Assembly: GCF_008704935.1 (NCBI RefSeq)
Contig: NZ_CP023692.1
Span: 4,392,001 to 4,456,000 of the forward strand
Length of the DNA: 64,000 nt
Direction of reading: 5' to 3'
From: Streptomyces vinaceus
GTDB taxonomy: Bacteria > Actinomycetota > Actinomycetes > Streptomycetales > Streptomycetaceae
Shown: positions 16,978 to 25,139 of the stretch, in pieces
Layout of the letters: each line of letters begins with the position of its first letter
Position numbering within the stretch: position 1 is the stretch's first letter
The notes under the pieces: generated by a model
The model's input: the letters and a program-made list of their open reading frames with translations, nothing else
Database searches by the model: none
What the model was told of the DNA's origin: nothing
Program-made: the position numbers and the translations under genes

Positions 16978-17016
16978 CCCGGCTCCCCCCCCAGCGCATC
17001 GAACGCCGGGGGGCCG
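16978..17016. terminator. Imperfect hairpin between convergent genes
   Basis: CCGG-CT-CCCCCC and GGGGGGCCGG can pair with a 2-nt bulge, giving a GC-rich stem between the serine hydrolase stop and the convergent penicillin-binding protein stop. It is a plausible shared terminator. Confidence 0.5.
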
Positions 17017-17035
17017 GACACACCGCGGTCCGGGC

Positions 17036-18673
17036 CTACGAGGCGTTCAGGACCGCGGCCACCAGCGGGCCCGCGGCGTCTCCGCCGTGGCCGCCGGCCT
17101 CGACCATCGCCGCCGCGGCCACGTCGCCGCTGTAGCCCGTGAACCAGCTGTCCGGGCTGCCGGCGCCGTCGACCTCCGCCGAGCCGGTCTTCGCCCCCTT
17201 GTCGCCGCCCACCGAGCTCATCGCCTGGGCCGCCGTGCCGCTGGTGGCGGTCAGCTTCATCATCCGGACCAGCTGCTGCTGGACCGAGGGCTTCATCTGC
17301 CGCGCCGCCTGCGCGATCGGCCGCCCGTCGAGCTCCGGCGGGACGAGGAGCGGCTGGTGGAAGGCCCCGCTGCGCGCGGTGGCCGTGAACGAGGCCACGT
17401 TCAGCGGGTTCATGGTGATCCGGCCCTGCCCGATGTACTCGGCCGCCGCCTCCGCGCCCTTCGCATCCGGCACTTGGCCGTCGGCCGAGCGGATGCCCGT
17501 CTTCCAGTTGTCCAGCCCGAGGCCGAAGACCTCCCTGGCCTCCTTCGCCAGCGCCGAGTCGTCGTCGACGTCGTCGATCTGCTTGATGAAGGCGGTGTTG
17601 CAGGACTTGGCGAAACTGGTCGCGAAGTTCGCGCCCGGCAGTTCGAAGTTGTTCAGGTTGTGGAAGGTGCGCCCGCCCCAGGAGGCCTCCTTGGTGCACT
17701 CCGCCGACTTGTCGGCCGCCGCCTTGCCGCGGTCGATCAGCATCGCCGCCGTCACGACCTTCATCGTCGACCCGGGCGCCCGCCGCCCCTCCATCGCCGC
17801 GTTGAAGCCGTCCTTGCGGTTGTTGGCGACCGCGAGGACGTGCCCGTTGCCCGTCTGGACGGCGACCACCGAGGACTCCGGGTACTTGGCCACGGCCTTC
17901 TCGGCCGCCGCCTGCACCTTGGCGTCCAGGTAGGTCTTCAGCGTGCTCGGCTCCCCCTCCACCAGCGTCAGCAGCGTCCGCTTCGGCGCGTCCTGGGCGG
18001 CCGGCTCGATCCACAGCTCGGCCCCGGGCTTGCCGCCCGCCTTGCCGCCGTACGTCTGGCGCAGCTGGTCGAGGACCGGCCGCAGCGAGGGGTACTTCTC
18101 GGCGCTGAGCTCCTCGCCATTGCGGTCCACGGCCTTGACCGGCGGGGCCGCGGGCGCGCCCGCGCGCAGCTTCTCGTCCTTCTGCAGCTGCGGGTGGATG
18201 ACCGAAGGCTGCCAGTCGACGAGCGGCTTCCCGCTGGTCAGACCGCGTACGACGGTCAGCTTGGACTCGTACGCGAGGGGCTTGGTCGCGCCCTGGTACG
18301 TGACCTCCGCGGCGACGGCGAACGGGATGGTCGTGCCCGTCTGCGTCCCCGGAGTGATCACGGCCTTCGACACGTAGGCCGTGGCCCGGTAGCCGGCCAC
18401 GGCGCTCTGCGCGGCCTGCACGTTGTTCGTCAGCTCCGCCGCGCCCTGCGCGTCCCCGGCCGCCCAGGCGGCGAGGAAGGCCTTCGCCGTCTGCGCCGCC
18501 TCCTTGTCGGTGACGGGCCCGCTGCCCTTCTCCGCCTTCACGGCGGTGTCTGCGGCGCCGTTCCCGCCGTCGTGGCCGCCGTCCCCGACCAGCGCGTACA
18601 CCCCGTACCCGGCCCCGCCCACCATCGCGAGGAACACCCCGCCGACGATGGCCCCTTTCGCCGCCCCGTTCAC
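17036..18673 (-). CDS. Penicillin-binding transpeptidase with MecA-like N-terminal domain
   Basis: This 545-residue class B type PBP makes peptidoglycan cross-links outside the membrane. It has one N-terminal membrane anchor (about 8-28), an NTF2-like MecA_N domain (about 55-165), a dimerisation region, then the transpeptidase domain. All three active-site motifs are present: SxxK as STMK (Ser near 302), SxN as SCN, and KTG as AKTGSAE. The start is GTG 18673 with GGAGGA 5 bp upstream. S. coelicolor has similar PBPs (SCO3156/3157 from memory) in this place, and such PBPs are not essential for growth. A near-perfect 22-bp palindrome lies just upstream. Confidence 0.93.
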   Translation of the reverse strand: MNGAAKGAIVGGVFLAMVGGAGYGVYALVGDGGHDGGNGAADTAVKAEKGSGPVTDKEAAQTAKAFLAAWAAGDAQGAAELTNNVQAAQSAVAGYRATAYVSKAVITPGTQTGTTIPFAVAAEVTYQGATKPLAYESKLTVVRGLTSGKPLVDWQPSVIHPQLQKDEKLRAGAPAAPPVKAVDRNGEELSAEKYPSLRPVLDQLRQTYGGKAGGKPGAELWIEPAAQDAPKRTLLTLVEGEPSTLKTYLDAKVQAAAEKAVAKYPESSVVAVQTGNGHVLAVANNRKDGFNAAMEGRRAPGSTMKVVTAAMLIDRGKAAADKSAECTKEASWGGRTFHNLNNFELPGANFATSFAKSCNTAFIKQIDDVDDDSALAKEAREVFGLGLDNWKTGIRSADGQVPDAKGAEAAAEYIGQGRITMNPLNVASFTATARSGAFHQPLLVPPELDGRPIAQAARQMKPSVQQQLVRMMKLTATSGTAAQAMSSVGGDKGAKTGSAEVDGAGSPDSWFTGYSGDVAAAAMVEAGGHGGDAAGPLVAAVLNAS

Positions 18674-18698
18674 CTACGTCCTCCCCAGATCCCCGTTG

Positions 18699-18720
18699 TT
18701 CTCTGAACATGTTCAAAGAA
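18699..18720. promoter_or_regulatory. 22-bp palindrome upstream of PBP gene
   Basis: A 12-bp core TGAACATGTTCA is fully palindromic; with flanks TTCTC and AAGAA the whole 22 bp matches its reverse complement except at one symmetric pair. It ends 26 bp before the PBP start, in the leader or promoter. It is GAAC-N2-GTTC, so it does not match the actinobacterial SOS box GAAC-N4-GTTC. A repressor site is likely. Confidence 0.6.
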
Positions 18721-18793
18721 CCTCTGGTGCGGACCTTACTCTGTGCAAACGGGGCGCGTACGGCTTGTTACCAGAACGGAACACCGCGGCCGG

Positions 18794-18997
18794 TCAGCTG
18801 ACCGCGACCTTGGTCCCGTCGGGGAGCGTGCACCAGGTTCCGCCGTAGGGCTGGCTGGTCACCGTTCCCCCCTGGTCCGTGCACTCCGCGGACGTGATGG
18901 CCGGGGCCGCCGCCTGGGCCGTCGCGGCACCGAGGGCACCTGCTCCGGCCAGCGCCGCCGTGGCGAGAACGAGGCCGAGCAGTCGTCGTATGCGCAT
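18794..18997 (-). CDS. Small secreted protein with two cysteines
   Basis: This 67-residue precursor has a signal peptide: basic MRIRRL, an Ala/Leu-rich core, and a cleavage site after TAQA near residue 29. The mature part is about 38 residues with Cys39 and Cys56, likely one disulfide, and a GG...C-LPDG pattern reminiscent of DUF333 proteins. Its ribosome-binding site is very strong (GGAGGAGGTGA). It lies 121 bp upstream of the PBP gene on the same strand and could share its transcript. The function is unknown. Confidence 0.82.
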   Translation of the reverse strand: MRIRRLLGLVLATAALAGAGALGAATAQAAAPAITSAECTDQGGTVTSQPYGGTWCTLPDGTKVAVS

Positions 18998-19026
18998 GAC
19001 TCTTCACCTCCTCCTTCCAGCATGGC

Positions 19027-19063
19027 CACGGCCCGCCACCCCCGCGAGCGGTGACGGGCCGTG
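19027..19063. terminator. Hairpin downstream of protein O-mannosyltransferase gene
   Basis: CACGGCCCG and CGGGCCGTG form 9-bp arms, extended by ACC/GGT after a small internal loop. It lies 17 bp past the mannosyltransferase stop on the minus strand and just upstream of the small secreted protein gene. Confidence 0.7.
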
Positions 19064-19079
19064 CCACGGGATCCGGCGG

Positions 19080-20876
19080 CTAGACCCAGGTGTCCAGCCA
19101 CATGCGGCCGCGCCAGGAGTCCATCGGGAGCGTCTGGCCCGTGTAGATCGGCCAGAAGTAGATGAAGTTCCAGATGATGAGGAGGACCAGGACGCCCGCC
19201 GCGATCGCCCCCAGCGCGCGCCTTCGCTCCGTCGAGCCCGACGGGCCCAGCAGGGCGCCGATCATCATCGCCACCGCCAGACACAGGTACGGGACGAAGA
19301 CCACCGCGTAGAAGAAGAAGATGGTCCGCTCCTGGTAGTTGAACCAGGGCAGCAGGCCCGCTCCCAGCGCGCACGCGATCGCGCCGGCCCGCCAGTCGCG
19401 GCGGAAGAACCACCGCCACAGCACGTACAGCAGCGCGAAGCAGCCCGCCCACCACAGCAGCGGGGTGCCCAGGGCCAGCACCTCGCGGGCGCACTTGCCC
19501 GCCTCCGTCGCCGGGCAGCCGTCCGTCCCCGGGTCGGGGGACTCGTAGAAATAGGAGACGGGCCGGCCCAGGACCAGCCAGCTCCACGGGTTCGACTCGT
19601 ACGTGTGTCCCGAGGTCAGCCCGACGTGGAACGCGTAGACCTCGGTCTCGTAGTGCCACAGGCTGCGCAGCCACTCCGGCAGGAACGACAGCGAGCTGTG
19701 CTGGTCGTTCTTGGCGGCCCAGTCGCGGAAATAGCCGCCCTTGCCGTTGTCCGGGGAGAGGATCCAGCCGGTCCAGGAGGCCAGGTACACCGCGATCGCC
19801 ACCGGCACCGTCGACAGGAAGCCGGGCAGCGCGTCGCGGCGCAGCATCGCCGCGTACGGGGCGCCCGCCCCCGCGGTGCGGCGCGCGGCCGCGTCCCACA
19901 GCACGGTCAGCACCCCGAAGAACGCCAGCACGATCAGGCCGTTCCACTTCGTGCCGAACGCCAGACCCAGGCAGACGCCCGCCAGGATCCGGTACGGGCG
20001 CCAGCCCAGGCGCAGGGTCTCGGCGACGGTGACGTCCGGGCGGGTGCGCCCCTGCTCGTCCACCGGGAGGGCGTCCGCGAGTCTGGCCCGGGCCCTGTCC
20101 CGGTCGATCAGCAGCGCCCCGAAGGCGGCCAGCACGAAGAACATCAGGACCAGGTCGAGCAGGGCCGTGCGGCTCATGACCAGGTGCAGGCCGTCCACCG
20201 CGAGCAGCGCGCCCGCCAGGCAGCCCAGGAACGTGGAGCGGAACAGGCGGCGGCCGATCCGGCACAGCATCAGCACCGACAGGGTGCCGAGCACGGCCGT
20301 CATGAACCGCCAGCCGAACGGCGTGAAGCCGAACATCCACTCGCCGAGCCCGATGACCCACTTGCCGACCGGCGGGTGCACGACGTAGCCGGGGTCCAGC
20401 GGGAGCGCGATCCCGTCGGGGTTGGCGAGGATCGACTTGTCGATGTCCTTCGGCCAACTCGCCTCGTAGCCCTGCCGGATGGTCGCCCAGGCGTCCTTGG
20501 CGTAGTACGTCTCGTCGAATATCACCGCCTTCGGGCTGCCCAGGTGCACGAAGCGCAGCACCCCGGCCACCAGGGCCACCAGCAGCGGCCCTGCCCACGC
20601 CAGCACGCGCTCCCAGGCGCCCGCCGCGGAGGGCGGGACCCCGAGCGCCGTCCACAGCTGCGCGGAGGGCCGGGCGTACGGGGGCACCAGGCGGGTGCGG
20701 ACGTCCGGACTCGGGGCGGGCGCCCGCCCGGGGCCCGGACGCCAGGCGTCGCCGGGCGGCGCGTAGCCGAAGCTGCGCAGGCGGCGCAGCCAGGCGGACG
20801 GCTGGTCTGCGCGTCCCGCCGGAGGGGCGGGCGGGGCCCCCGCGGGGCTGGGCGGCGGCGTCGCGGTACTGGTCAC
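19080..20876 (-). CDS. pmt: Protein O-mannosyltransferase (dolichyl-phosphate-mannose type)
   Basis: This 598-residue GT39 enzyme moves mannose from polyprenyl phosphate mannose to Ser/Thr of secreted proteins during Sec export; it also serves as phage phiC31 receptor maker in S. coelicolor. The catalytic first loop contains the acidic pair in IFDETYYAKDAW, and conserved HPPVGKW and a C-terminal loop with RPVSYFYES are present. About ten or eleven membrane helices follow a Pro-rich cytoplasmic start of about 90 residues. GTG 20876 begins the family-like sequence; the frame is open far upstream through a tandem-repeat region that is probably non-coding. It is divergent from rsmI. Confidence 0.92.
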   Translation of the reverse strand: MTSTATPPPSPAGAPPAPPAGRADQPSAWLRRLRSFGYAPPGDAWRPGPGRAPAPSPDVRTRLVPPYARPSAQLWTALGVPPSAAGAWERVLAWAGPLLVALVAGVLRFVHLGSPKAVIFDETYYAKDAWATIRQGYEASWPKDIDKSILANPDGIALPLDPGYVVHPPVGKWVIGLGEWMFGFTPFGWRFMTAVLGTLSVLMLCRIGRRLFRSTFLGCLAGALLAVDGLHLVMSRTALLDLVLMFFVLAAFGALLIDRDRARARLADALPVDEQGRTRPDVTVAETLRLGWRPYRILAGVCLGLAFGTKWNGLIVLAFFGVLTVLWDAAARRTAGAGAPYAAMLRRDALPGFLSTVPVAIAVYLASWTGWILSPDNGKGGYFRDWAAKNDQHSSLSFLPEWLRSLWHYETEVYAFHVGLTSGHTYESNPWSWLVLGRPVSYFYESPDPGTDGCPATEAGKCAREVLALGTPLLWWAGCFALLYVLWRWFFRRDWRAGAIACALGAGLLPWFNYQERTIFFFYAVVFVPYLCLAVAMMIGALLGPSGSTERRRALGAIAAGVLVLLIIWNFIYFWPIYTGQTLPMDSWRGRMWLDTWV

Positions 20877-20932
20877 CGGGTCATCGTAGGGAACGCGGCT
20901 GTGCGAACCCCAGTGCCGGGGACCCCTGGTGC

Positions 20933-21087
20933 GTGTGCCGGGTGGGACGGATGACGCGTGCGGGTGGGGCGGATGAGCGTGCCGGGTGGGGCGGACGACG
21001 GGTGCGGGCGGGACGGATGAGCGTGCCGGGCGGGGCGGACGACGGGTGCGGGCGGGACGGATGACATGTGCCGGGCGGGACGGCTGA
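20933..21087. repeat. Tandem repeat, about 7 copies of a 21-23 bp unit
   Basis: Units resemble GCGTGCCGGGTGGGGCGGATGA, alternating with shorter variants that read GGGTGCGGGCGGGACGGATGA. They fill most of the 223-bp gap between the divergent pmt and rsmI starts. The array must overlap both promoters. It may be a variable-number repeat. Confidence 0.8.
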
Positions 21088-21099
21088 GAGGATGGACGG

Positions 21100-22008
21100 G
21101 TGACGACTGACCAGCCCACCGGCTCCGAAACCCCCTCCCCGGCCTCCTCCTCCGCGGGCGTGCTCGTGCTCGCCGGCACCCCGATCGGCGATCTCGCCGA
21201 CGCCCCGCCGCGGCTCGCGGCCGAGCTGGAGCGGGCCGACGTGGTCGCCGCCGAGGACACCCGGCGGCTGCGCCGCCTGACGCAGGGGCTCGGCGTGCAC
21301 ACCACCGGCCGCGTCGTCTCGTACTTCGAGGGCAACGAATCGGCCCGCACCCCGGAGCTGGTCGAGGCGCTGGAACAGGGCAGGCGGGTGCTGCTGGTGA
21401 CCGACGCCGGCATGCCGTCCGTCTCCGACCCCGGCTACCGCCTGGTCGCCGCCGCCGTCGAGAAGGACATCAAGGTCACCGCCGTGCCCGGGCCGTCCGC
21501 GGTGCTCACCGCGCTCGCCCTGTCGGGGCTGCCGGTGGACCGCTTCTGCTTCGAGGGCTTCCTGCCGCGCAAGGCGGGCGAACGCCTCGGGCGCCTGCGC
21601 GAGGTCGAGGGCGAACGCCGCACTCTCGTCTACTTCGAGGCCCCCCACCGGCTCGACGACACCCTCGCCGCGATGGCCGAGGTCTTCGGCGCGGACCGGC
21701 GGGCCGCCGTGTGCCGCGAGCTGACCAAGACGTACGAGGAGGTCAAGCGCGGCGGACTCGGCGAGCTGGCGGCCTGGGCCGCCGAGGGCGTGCGCGGCGA
21801 GATCACCGTCGTCGTGGAGGGCGCACCGGCGGCCCGGCCCGGCGATGTGGACGTCGAGGAGCTGGTGCGCAGGGTGCGCGTGCGGGAGGAGGCCGGGGAG
21901 CGTCGAAAAGAAGCCATCGCGGCGGTCGCGGCCGAGGCCGGAGTACCCAAGCGGGAGGTCTTCGACGCGGTCGTCGCGGCAAAGAATGCGGCTCAAAAGG
22001 TGCTGTAA
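21100..22008 (+). CDS. rsmI: 16S rRNA (cytidine(1402)-2'-O)-methyltransferase
   Basis: This 302-residue SAM-dependent enzyme adds the ribose methyl of C1402 in the ribosomal decoding centre. It is a tetrapyrrole-methylase fold: the N-terminal VLAGTPIGDLADAPPR motif, then VVAAEDTRRLRRL, DAGMPSVSDPGYRL, PGPSAVLTALALSGLP, and FEGFLPRKAGER. The C-terminal helical region (EAGVPKREVFDAVVAAK) is also family-like. GTG 21100 follows GAGAGGATGGA. Length is normal. It is the first of a run of plus-strand genes leading to tatD, rpf, ksgA and ispE. Confidence 0.95.
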   Translation: MTTDQPTGSETPSPASSSAGVLVLAGTPIGDLADAPPRLAAELERADVVAAEDTRRLRRLTQGLGVHTTGRVVSYFEGNESARTPELVEALEQGRRVLLVTDAGMPSVSDPGYRLVAAAVEKDIKVTAVPGPSAVLTALALSGLPVDRFCFEGFLPRKAGERLGRLREVEGERRTLVYFEAPHRLDDTLAAMAEVFGADRRAAVCRELTKTYEEVKRGGLGELAAWAAEGVRGEITVVVEGAPAARPGDVDVEELVRRVRVREEAGERRKEAIAAVAAEAGVPKREVFDAVVAAKNAAQKVL

Positions 22009-22169
22009 GACGGTAAAGGGCTAACCTGAAAAGCAAAGCTCAGACCGCGCACCGGGCGCTTTGGGACATGAGTCGCCCAAAGACCGTCCAACAGTCGACA
22101 GGGCCTGATGCGCTCCTGCCCGAAGAGGCGTCCACTGGCAATGGCACCAGTGGAACAAGAGGAGCTGGC

Positions 22170-22673
22170 ATGAGTGAGATCGCAGACACCTCGGTACCCG
22201 TCCCCGCGCCCGCAGTGGCCGTACCCGTCGCCGTGCCGAAGCCGCTCGTGCACACCGTGCACGAGGCCTACTCCTTCGCCTGCATGAAGTGCGGCTACGG
22301 CTGGGAGCAGGGCTACGAGATCGAGCACCACGTCGACGGCCAGGGCCAGCCCTTCATCATCTACACCGTCAAGGGCGAGCGGGTCCCCTCCCCGCTGTCG
22401 AACCCGACCTGCCACAACTGCGGCGGGCACGTGGTGCGGATCATGCGCGAAGGCCAGGTGTCCTCGGTTCTCGGCACGATCGACAAGCTCTACCACCACC
22501 GCATCTCGCCCGGGATCGCCGGCCCGGTACCGGCCGGCGCGAACGTACCGCGGACCCCGAAGCAGCGCAGGACCCCGCCTCACGACTCCCCCGGGCCCGT
22601 CACGGCGGACGGAGGGCGCGCCGAGCGCGGGGGCTGGCTCTCCCGGCTGCTGCGGCTCTTGCGCCGGTCATGA
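22170..22673 (+). CDS. Conserved hypothetical protein with zinc-ribbon-like CxxC pairs
   Basis: This 167-residue protein is not a family I can name. It has two cysteine pairs, ACMKCGYGW and PTCHNCGGHV, about 50 residues apart, that look like a zinc ribbon. The C-terminus is basic and ends in WLSRLLRLLRRS, which may be an amphipathic membrane-associated helix. The frame is open from ATG 22068, but ATG 22170 has GAGGAG 5 bp upstream and is preferred. It lies between rsmI and tatD on the same strand; similar genes are common in Streptomyces at this place. Confidence 0.75.
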   Translation: MSEIADTSVPVPAPAVAVPVAVPKPLVHTVHEAYSFACMKCGYGWEQGYEIEHHVDGQGQPFIIYTVKGERVPSPLSNPTCHNCGGHVVRIMREGQVSSVLGTIDKLYHHRISPGIAGPVPAGANVPRTPKQRRTPPHDSPGPVTADGGRAERGGWLSRLLRLLRRS

Positions 22674-22697
22674 GACGCCGGTCATAAGATCGGCCCC

Positions 22698-23588
22698 ATG
22701 AGCACTGCCGCCAAGGACGCTTCCAGGGACACCCCGCCGCCGCTGCCCGAACCGCTGCGGGTCGCGGTGGCGGACTCCCACACCCACCTGGACATGCAGC
22801 GAGGCACCGTCGAGGAGGGCCTCGCCAAGGCCGCCTCGGTGGGCGTGACCACCGTCGTCCAGGTCGGGTGCGACGTGAAGGGCTCCCGCTGGGCGGCCGA
22901 GACGGCGGCGGCGTACGAGAACGTCCACGCGGCCGTCGCCCTTCACCCGAACGAAGCGCCCCGCATCGTGCTCGGGGACCCTGAGGGAGGCTGGTCCCGC
23001 CAGGGGGCGCGGGCCGGCGGCGGCGAGGCCGCGCTCGACGAGGCGCTGGCCGAGATCGAGGAACTCGCGAAGCTGGCGCACGTCAAGGCCGTCGGCGAGA
23101 CCGGACTCGACCACTTCCGCACCGGACCCGACGGGATGGCCGCGCAGGAGCGTTCCTTCCGCGCCCACATCGAGATCGCCAAGCGGCAGGGCAAGGCCCT
23201 GGTCATCCACGACCGGGACGCCCACGCCGACGTCCTGCGCATCCTGCGCGAGGAGGGCGCGCCCGAACGCACCGTCTTCCACTGCTACTCCGGGGACGCC
23301 GACATGGCGCGCGAATGCGCCGCCGCCGGGTACTACATGTCGTTCGCCGGGACCGTGACCTTCAAGAACGCCGCGCCGCTGCGCGAGGCCCTCGCCGTGG
23401 CCCCGCTGGAGCTCGTCCTCGTCGAGACCGACGCCCCCTACCTCACCCCGGCGCCGTACCGCGGACGGCCGAACGCCCCGTACCTCATTCCGCTGACCGT
23501 ACGGGCGATGGCGGCGGTGCGCGGGATCGACGAGGACGCGATGGCCACCGCCCTGGCGGCGAACACCGCCCGCGCCTTCGGCTACTGA
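22698..23588 (+). CDS. tatD: TatD family metal-dependent hydrolase
   Basis: This 296-residue TIM-barrel amidohydrolase acts as a 3'-5' DNA exonuclease in repair in other bacteria. Metal ligands are visible in DSHTHLD, the Glu of GETGLDHF, His in VIHDRDAH, His in VFHCYSG and Asp in VETDAPYLTP. Length is slightly above the usual 260 owing to a 20-residue N-terminal tail and a short insert. The order tatD, rpf, ksgA, ispE is the same as in mycobacteria and other actinobacteria. Confidence 0.93.
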   Translation: MSTAAKDASRDTPPPLPEPLRVAVADSHTHLDMQRGTVEEGLAKAASVGVTTVVQVGCDVKGSRWAAETAAAYENVHAAVALHPNEAPRIVLGDPEGGWSRQGARAGGGEAALDEALAEIEELAKLAHVKAVGETGLDHFRTGPDGMAAQERSFRAHIEIAKRQGKALVIHDRDAHADVLRILREEGAPERTVFHCYSGDADMARECAAAGYYMSFAGTVTFKNAAPLREALAVAPLELVLVETDAPYLTPAPYRGRPNAPYLIPLTVRAMAAVRGIDEDAMATALAANTARAFGY

Positions 23589-23711
23589 GGGGCCGCCGAC
23601 CCGCCGCGCCCGCCCCGACACGCTCGGTAGCCGCCCGACTTTGGTGAGTGACGGGCGTCCGCTAGGGTGCCGTGCCCGAACCGATGGGGCCGGACCAGTG
23701 GAGCGAGCGTC

Positions 23712-25139
23712 GTGAGCGAGAGTCCTTTCACCGGGGTGTACGGGAACGAGGCCGTGGTCCCGGACCCCGAGCCCGCAGCGGTGCCCGCCCCGCGCACCGG
23801 GGACCGGCGGGCCGCCCGGCGGCGCAAGGGCGCCGAGGCCGCGGCGGCGCCCGTAGCCGCCCCGACCGGACGGCGCCGGGCGGCCCCCGCCGCCGGCCCC
23901 GACCTCGCCGCGCCCCCGGGCCCGGGCCCCGGAGCCGGCACGGGCCGGCGCCGCAGCCCCGACCCCGGCCCGGGCCTGCCGTCCATCGCCGCCCCCACCG
24001 GCCGGCGGCGCCGCGGCGCCCCCGCCCCCGCCCCCGCCCCCGCGGGGCAGGGCAACTGGCGGCGGATCGTCCCGCAGGCCCTGGTCGTCGCCTTCCTGGC
24101 CGGGGGAACCACGGCGTTCGTCGCCGCCGACAAGTCCGTGCGGCTCACCGTCGACGGGGAGCCCCGGACCCTGCACACCTTCGCCGACGACGTCGACGAA
24201 CTCCTGGACGCCGAGGGTCTCGGCGTCGGCCCCCACGACCTCGTCGCCCCCGCCCGCACCGAGGCCCTCGACGACGGCGACGAGATCGTCGTCCGCTACG
24301 GCCGCCCCCTGCGCCTGACCCTCGACGGGCAGAGCCGCCAGGTGTGGACCACCGCCGCCACCGTCGAGGGAGCCCTGCGCCAGTTCGGCGTCCGCGTCGA
24401 GGGCGCCTACCTCTCCGCCCCGCGCACCGCCCCCGTGCCACGGGCCGGCCTCACCCTGGCCGTCCGCACCGAACGCAGCGTCACCTTCATGGCGGACGGC
24501 CGCGAAACCACCATCCGCACCAACGCCGCCACCGTCCAGGAAGCCCTCGGCCAGGCCGGGATCACCCTCCAGGGCCAGGACACCACCTCCGTCCCGCCCG
24601 CCTCCTTCCCGCGCGACGGCCAGACCGTCACGGTGCTCCGCATCACCGGCACCCGCGAGGTCCGCGAGGAGCGCATCCCGTACGCGGTCGAGAAGACCGA
24701 GGACGACTCCCTGTTCGCCGGCACCGAGGTCGTCGAGCGGGCGGGCCGGCCCGGGGCCCGCCGGGTCACGTACGTCCTGCGCACCGTCAACGGGGTGCGG
24801 CAAAAGCCCCGCAAGGTCGCCGAGGAGACCGTCCGCGACCCCGTCACCCAGCTCGTCAAGGTCGGCACGAGGCCGCTGCCGACCTCCGTCGCCGGGGCGG
24901 ACGGCCTCGACTGGGGGGCGCTGGCCCAGTGCGAGTCCGGCGGCCGCCCCTCCGCCACCGACGCCTCGGGCACGTACGGCGGCCTGTACCAGTTCGACGT
25001 CCGCACCTGGCAGAGCCTCGGCGGCTCCGGCCGCCCCCAGGACGCCCCGGGCCCGGAACAGACGTACCGGGCGAAGAAGCTCTACGTACAAAGGGGCGCG
25101 ACCCCGTGGCCCCACTGCGGCCGTAGGCTTTACCGGTGA
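23712..25139 (+). CDS. rpfC: Resuscitation-promoting factor, RpfB/RpfC type
   Basis: This protein of about 475 residues is a cell-wall lytic transglycosylase that promotes germination and regrowth. A cytoplasmic Ala/Pro/Arg-rich region of about 110 residues precedes one membrane segment (VVAFLAGGTTAFV). Three DUF348 repeats follow (VRLTVDGEPRTLHTF, LRLTLDGQSRQVWT, VTFMADGRETTIRT), then a G5 domain (EERIPYAVEKTEDDSLFAGT) and a C-terminal Rpf catalytic domain with the catalytic Glu in QCESGG (near 408) and YGGLYQFD. The GTG start has GGAG upstream. The stop overlaps ksgA by 4 bp. S. coelicolor RpfC (SCO3150, from memory) has this architecture and place. Confidence 0.9.
   Translation: MSESPFTGVYGNEAVVPDPEPAAVPAPRTGDRRAARRRKGAEAAAAPVAAPTGRRRAAPAAGPDLAAPPGPGPGAGTGRRRSPDPGPGLPSIAAPTGRRRRGAPAPAPAPAGQGNWRRIVPQALVVAFLAGGTTAFVAADKSVRLTVDGEPRTLHTFADDVDELLDAEGLGVGPHDLVAPARTEALDDGDEIVVRYGRPLRLTLDGQSRQVWTTAATVEGALRQFGVRVEGAYLSAPRTAPVPRAGLTLAVRTERSVTFMADGRETTIRTNAATVQEALGQAGITLQGQDTTSVPPASFPRDGQTVTVLRITGTREVREERIPYAVEKTEDDSLFAGTEVVERAGRPGARRVTYVLRTVNGVRQKPRKVAEETVRDPVTQLVKVGTRPLPTSVAGADGLDWGALAQCESGGRPSATDASGTYGGLYQFDVRTWQSLGGSGRPQDAPGPEQTYRAKKLYVQRGATPWPHCGRRLYR

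Noticed and set aside
18699..18720. Reading the palindrome as an SOS (LexA) box
   Set aside because: The core is GAAC-N2-GTTC; the actinobacterial SOS box has four bases between the half-sites.
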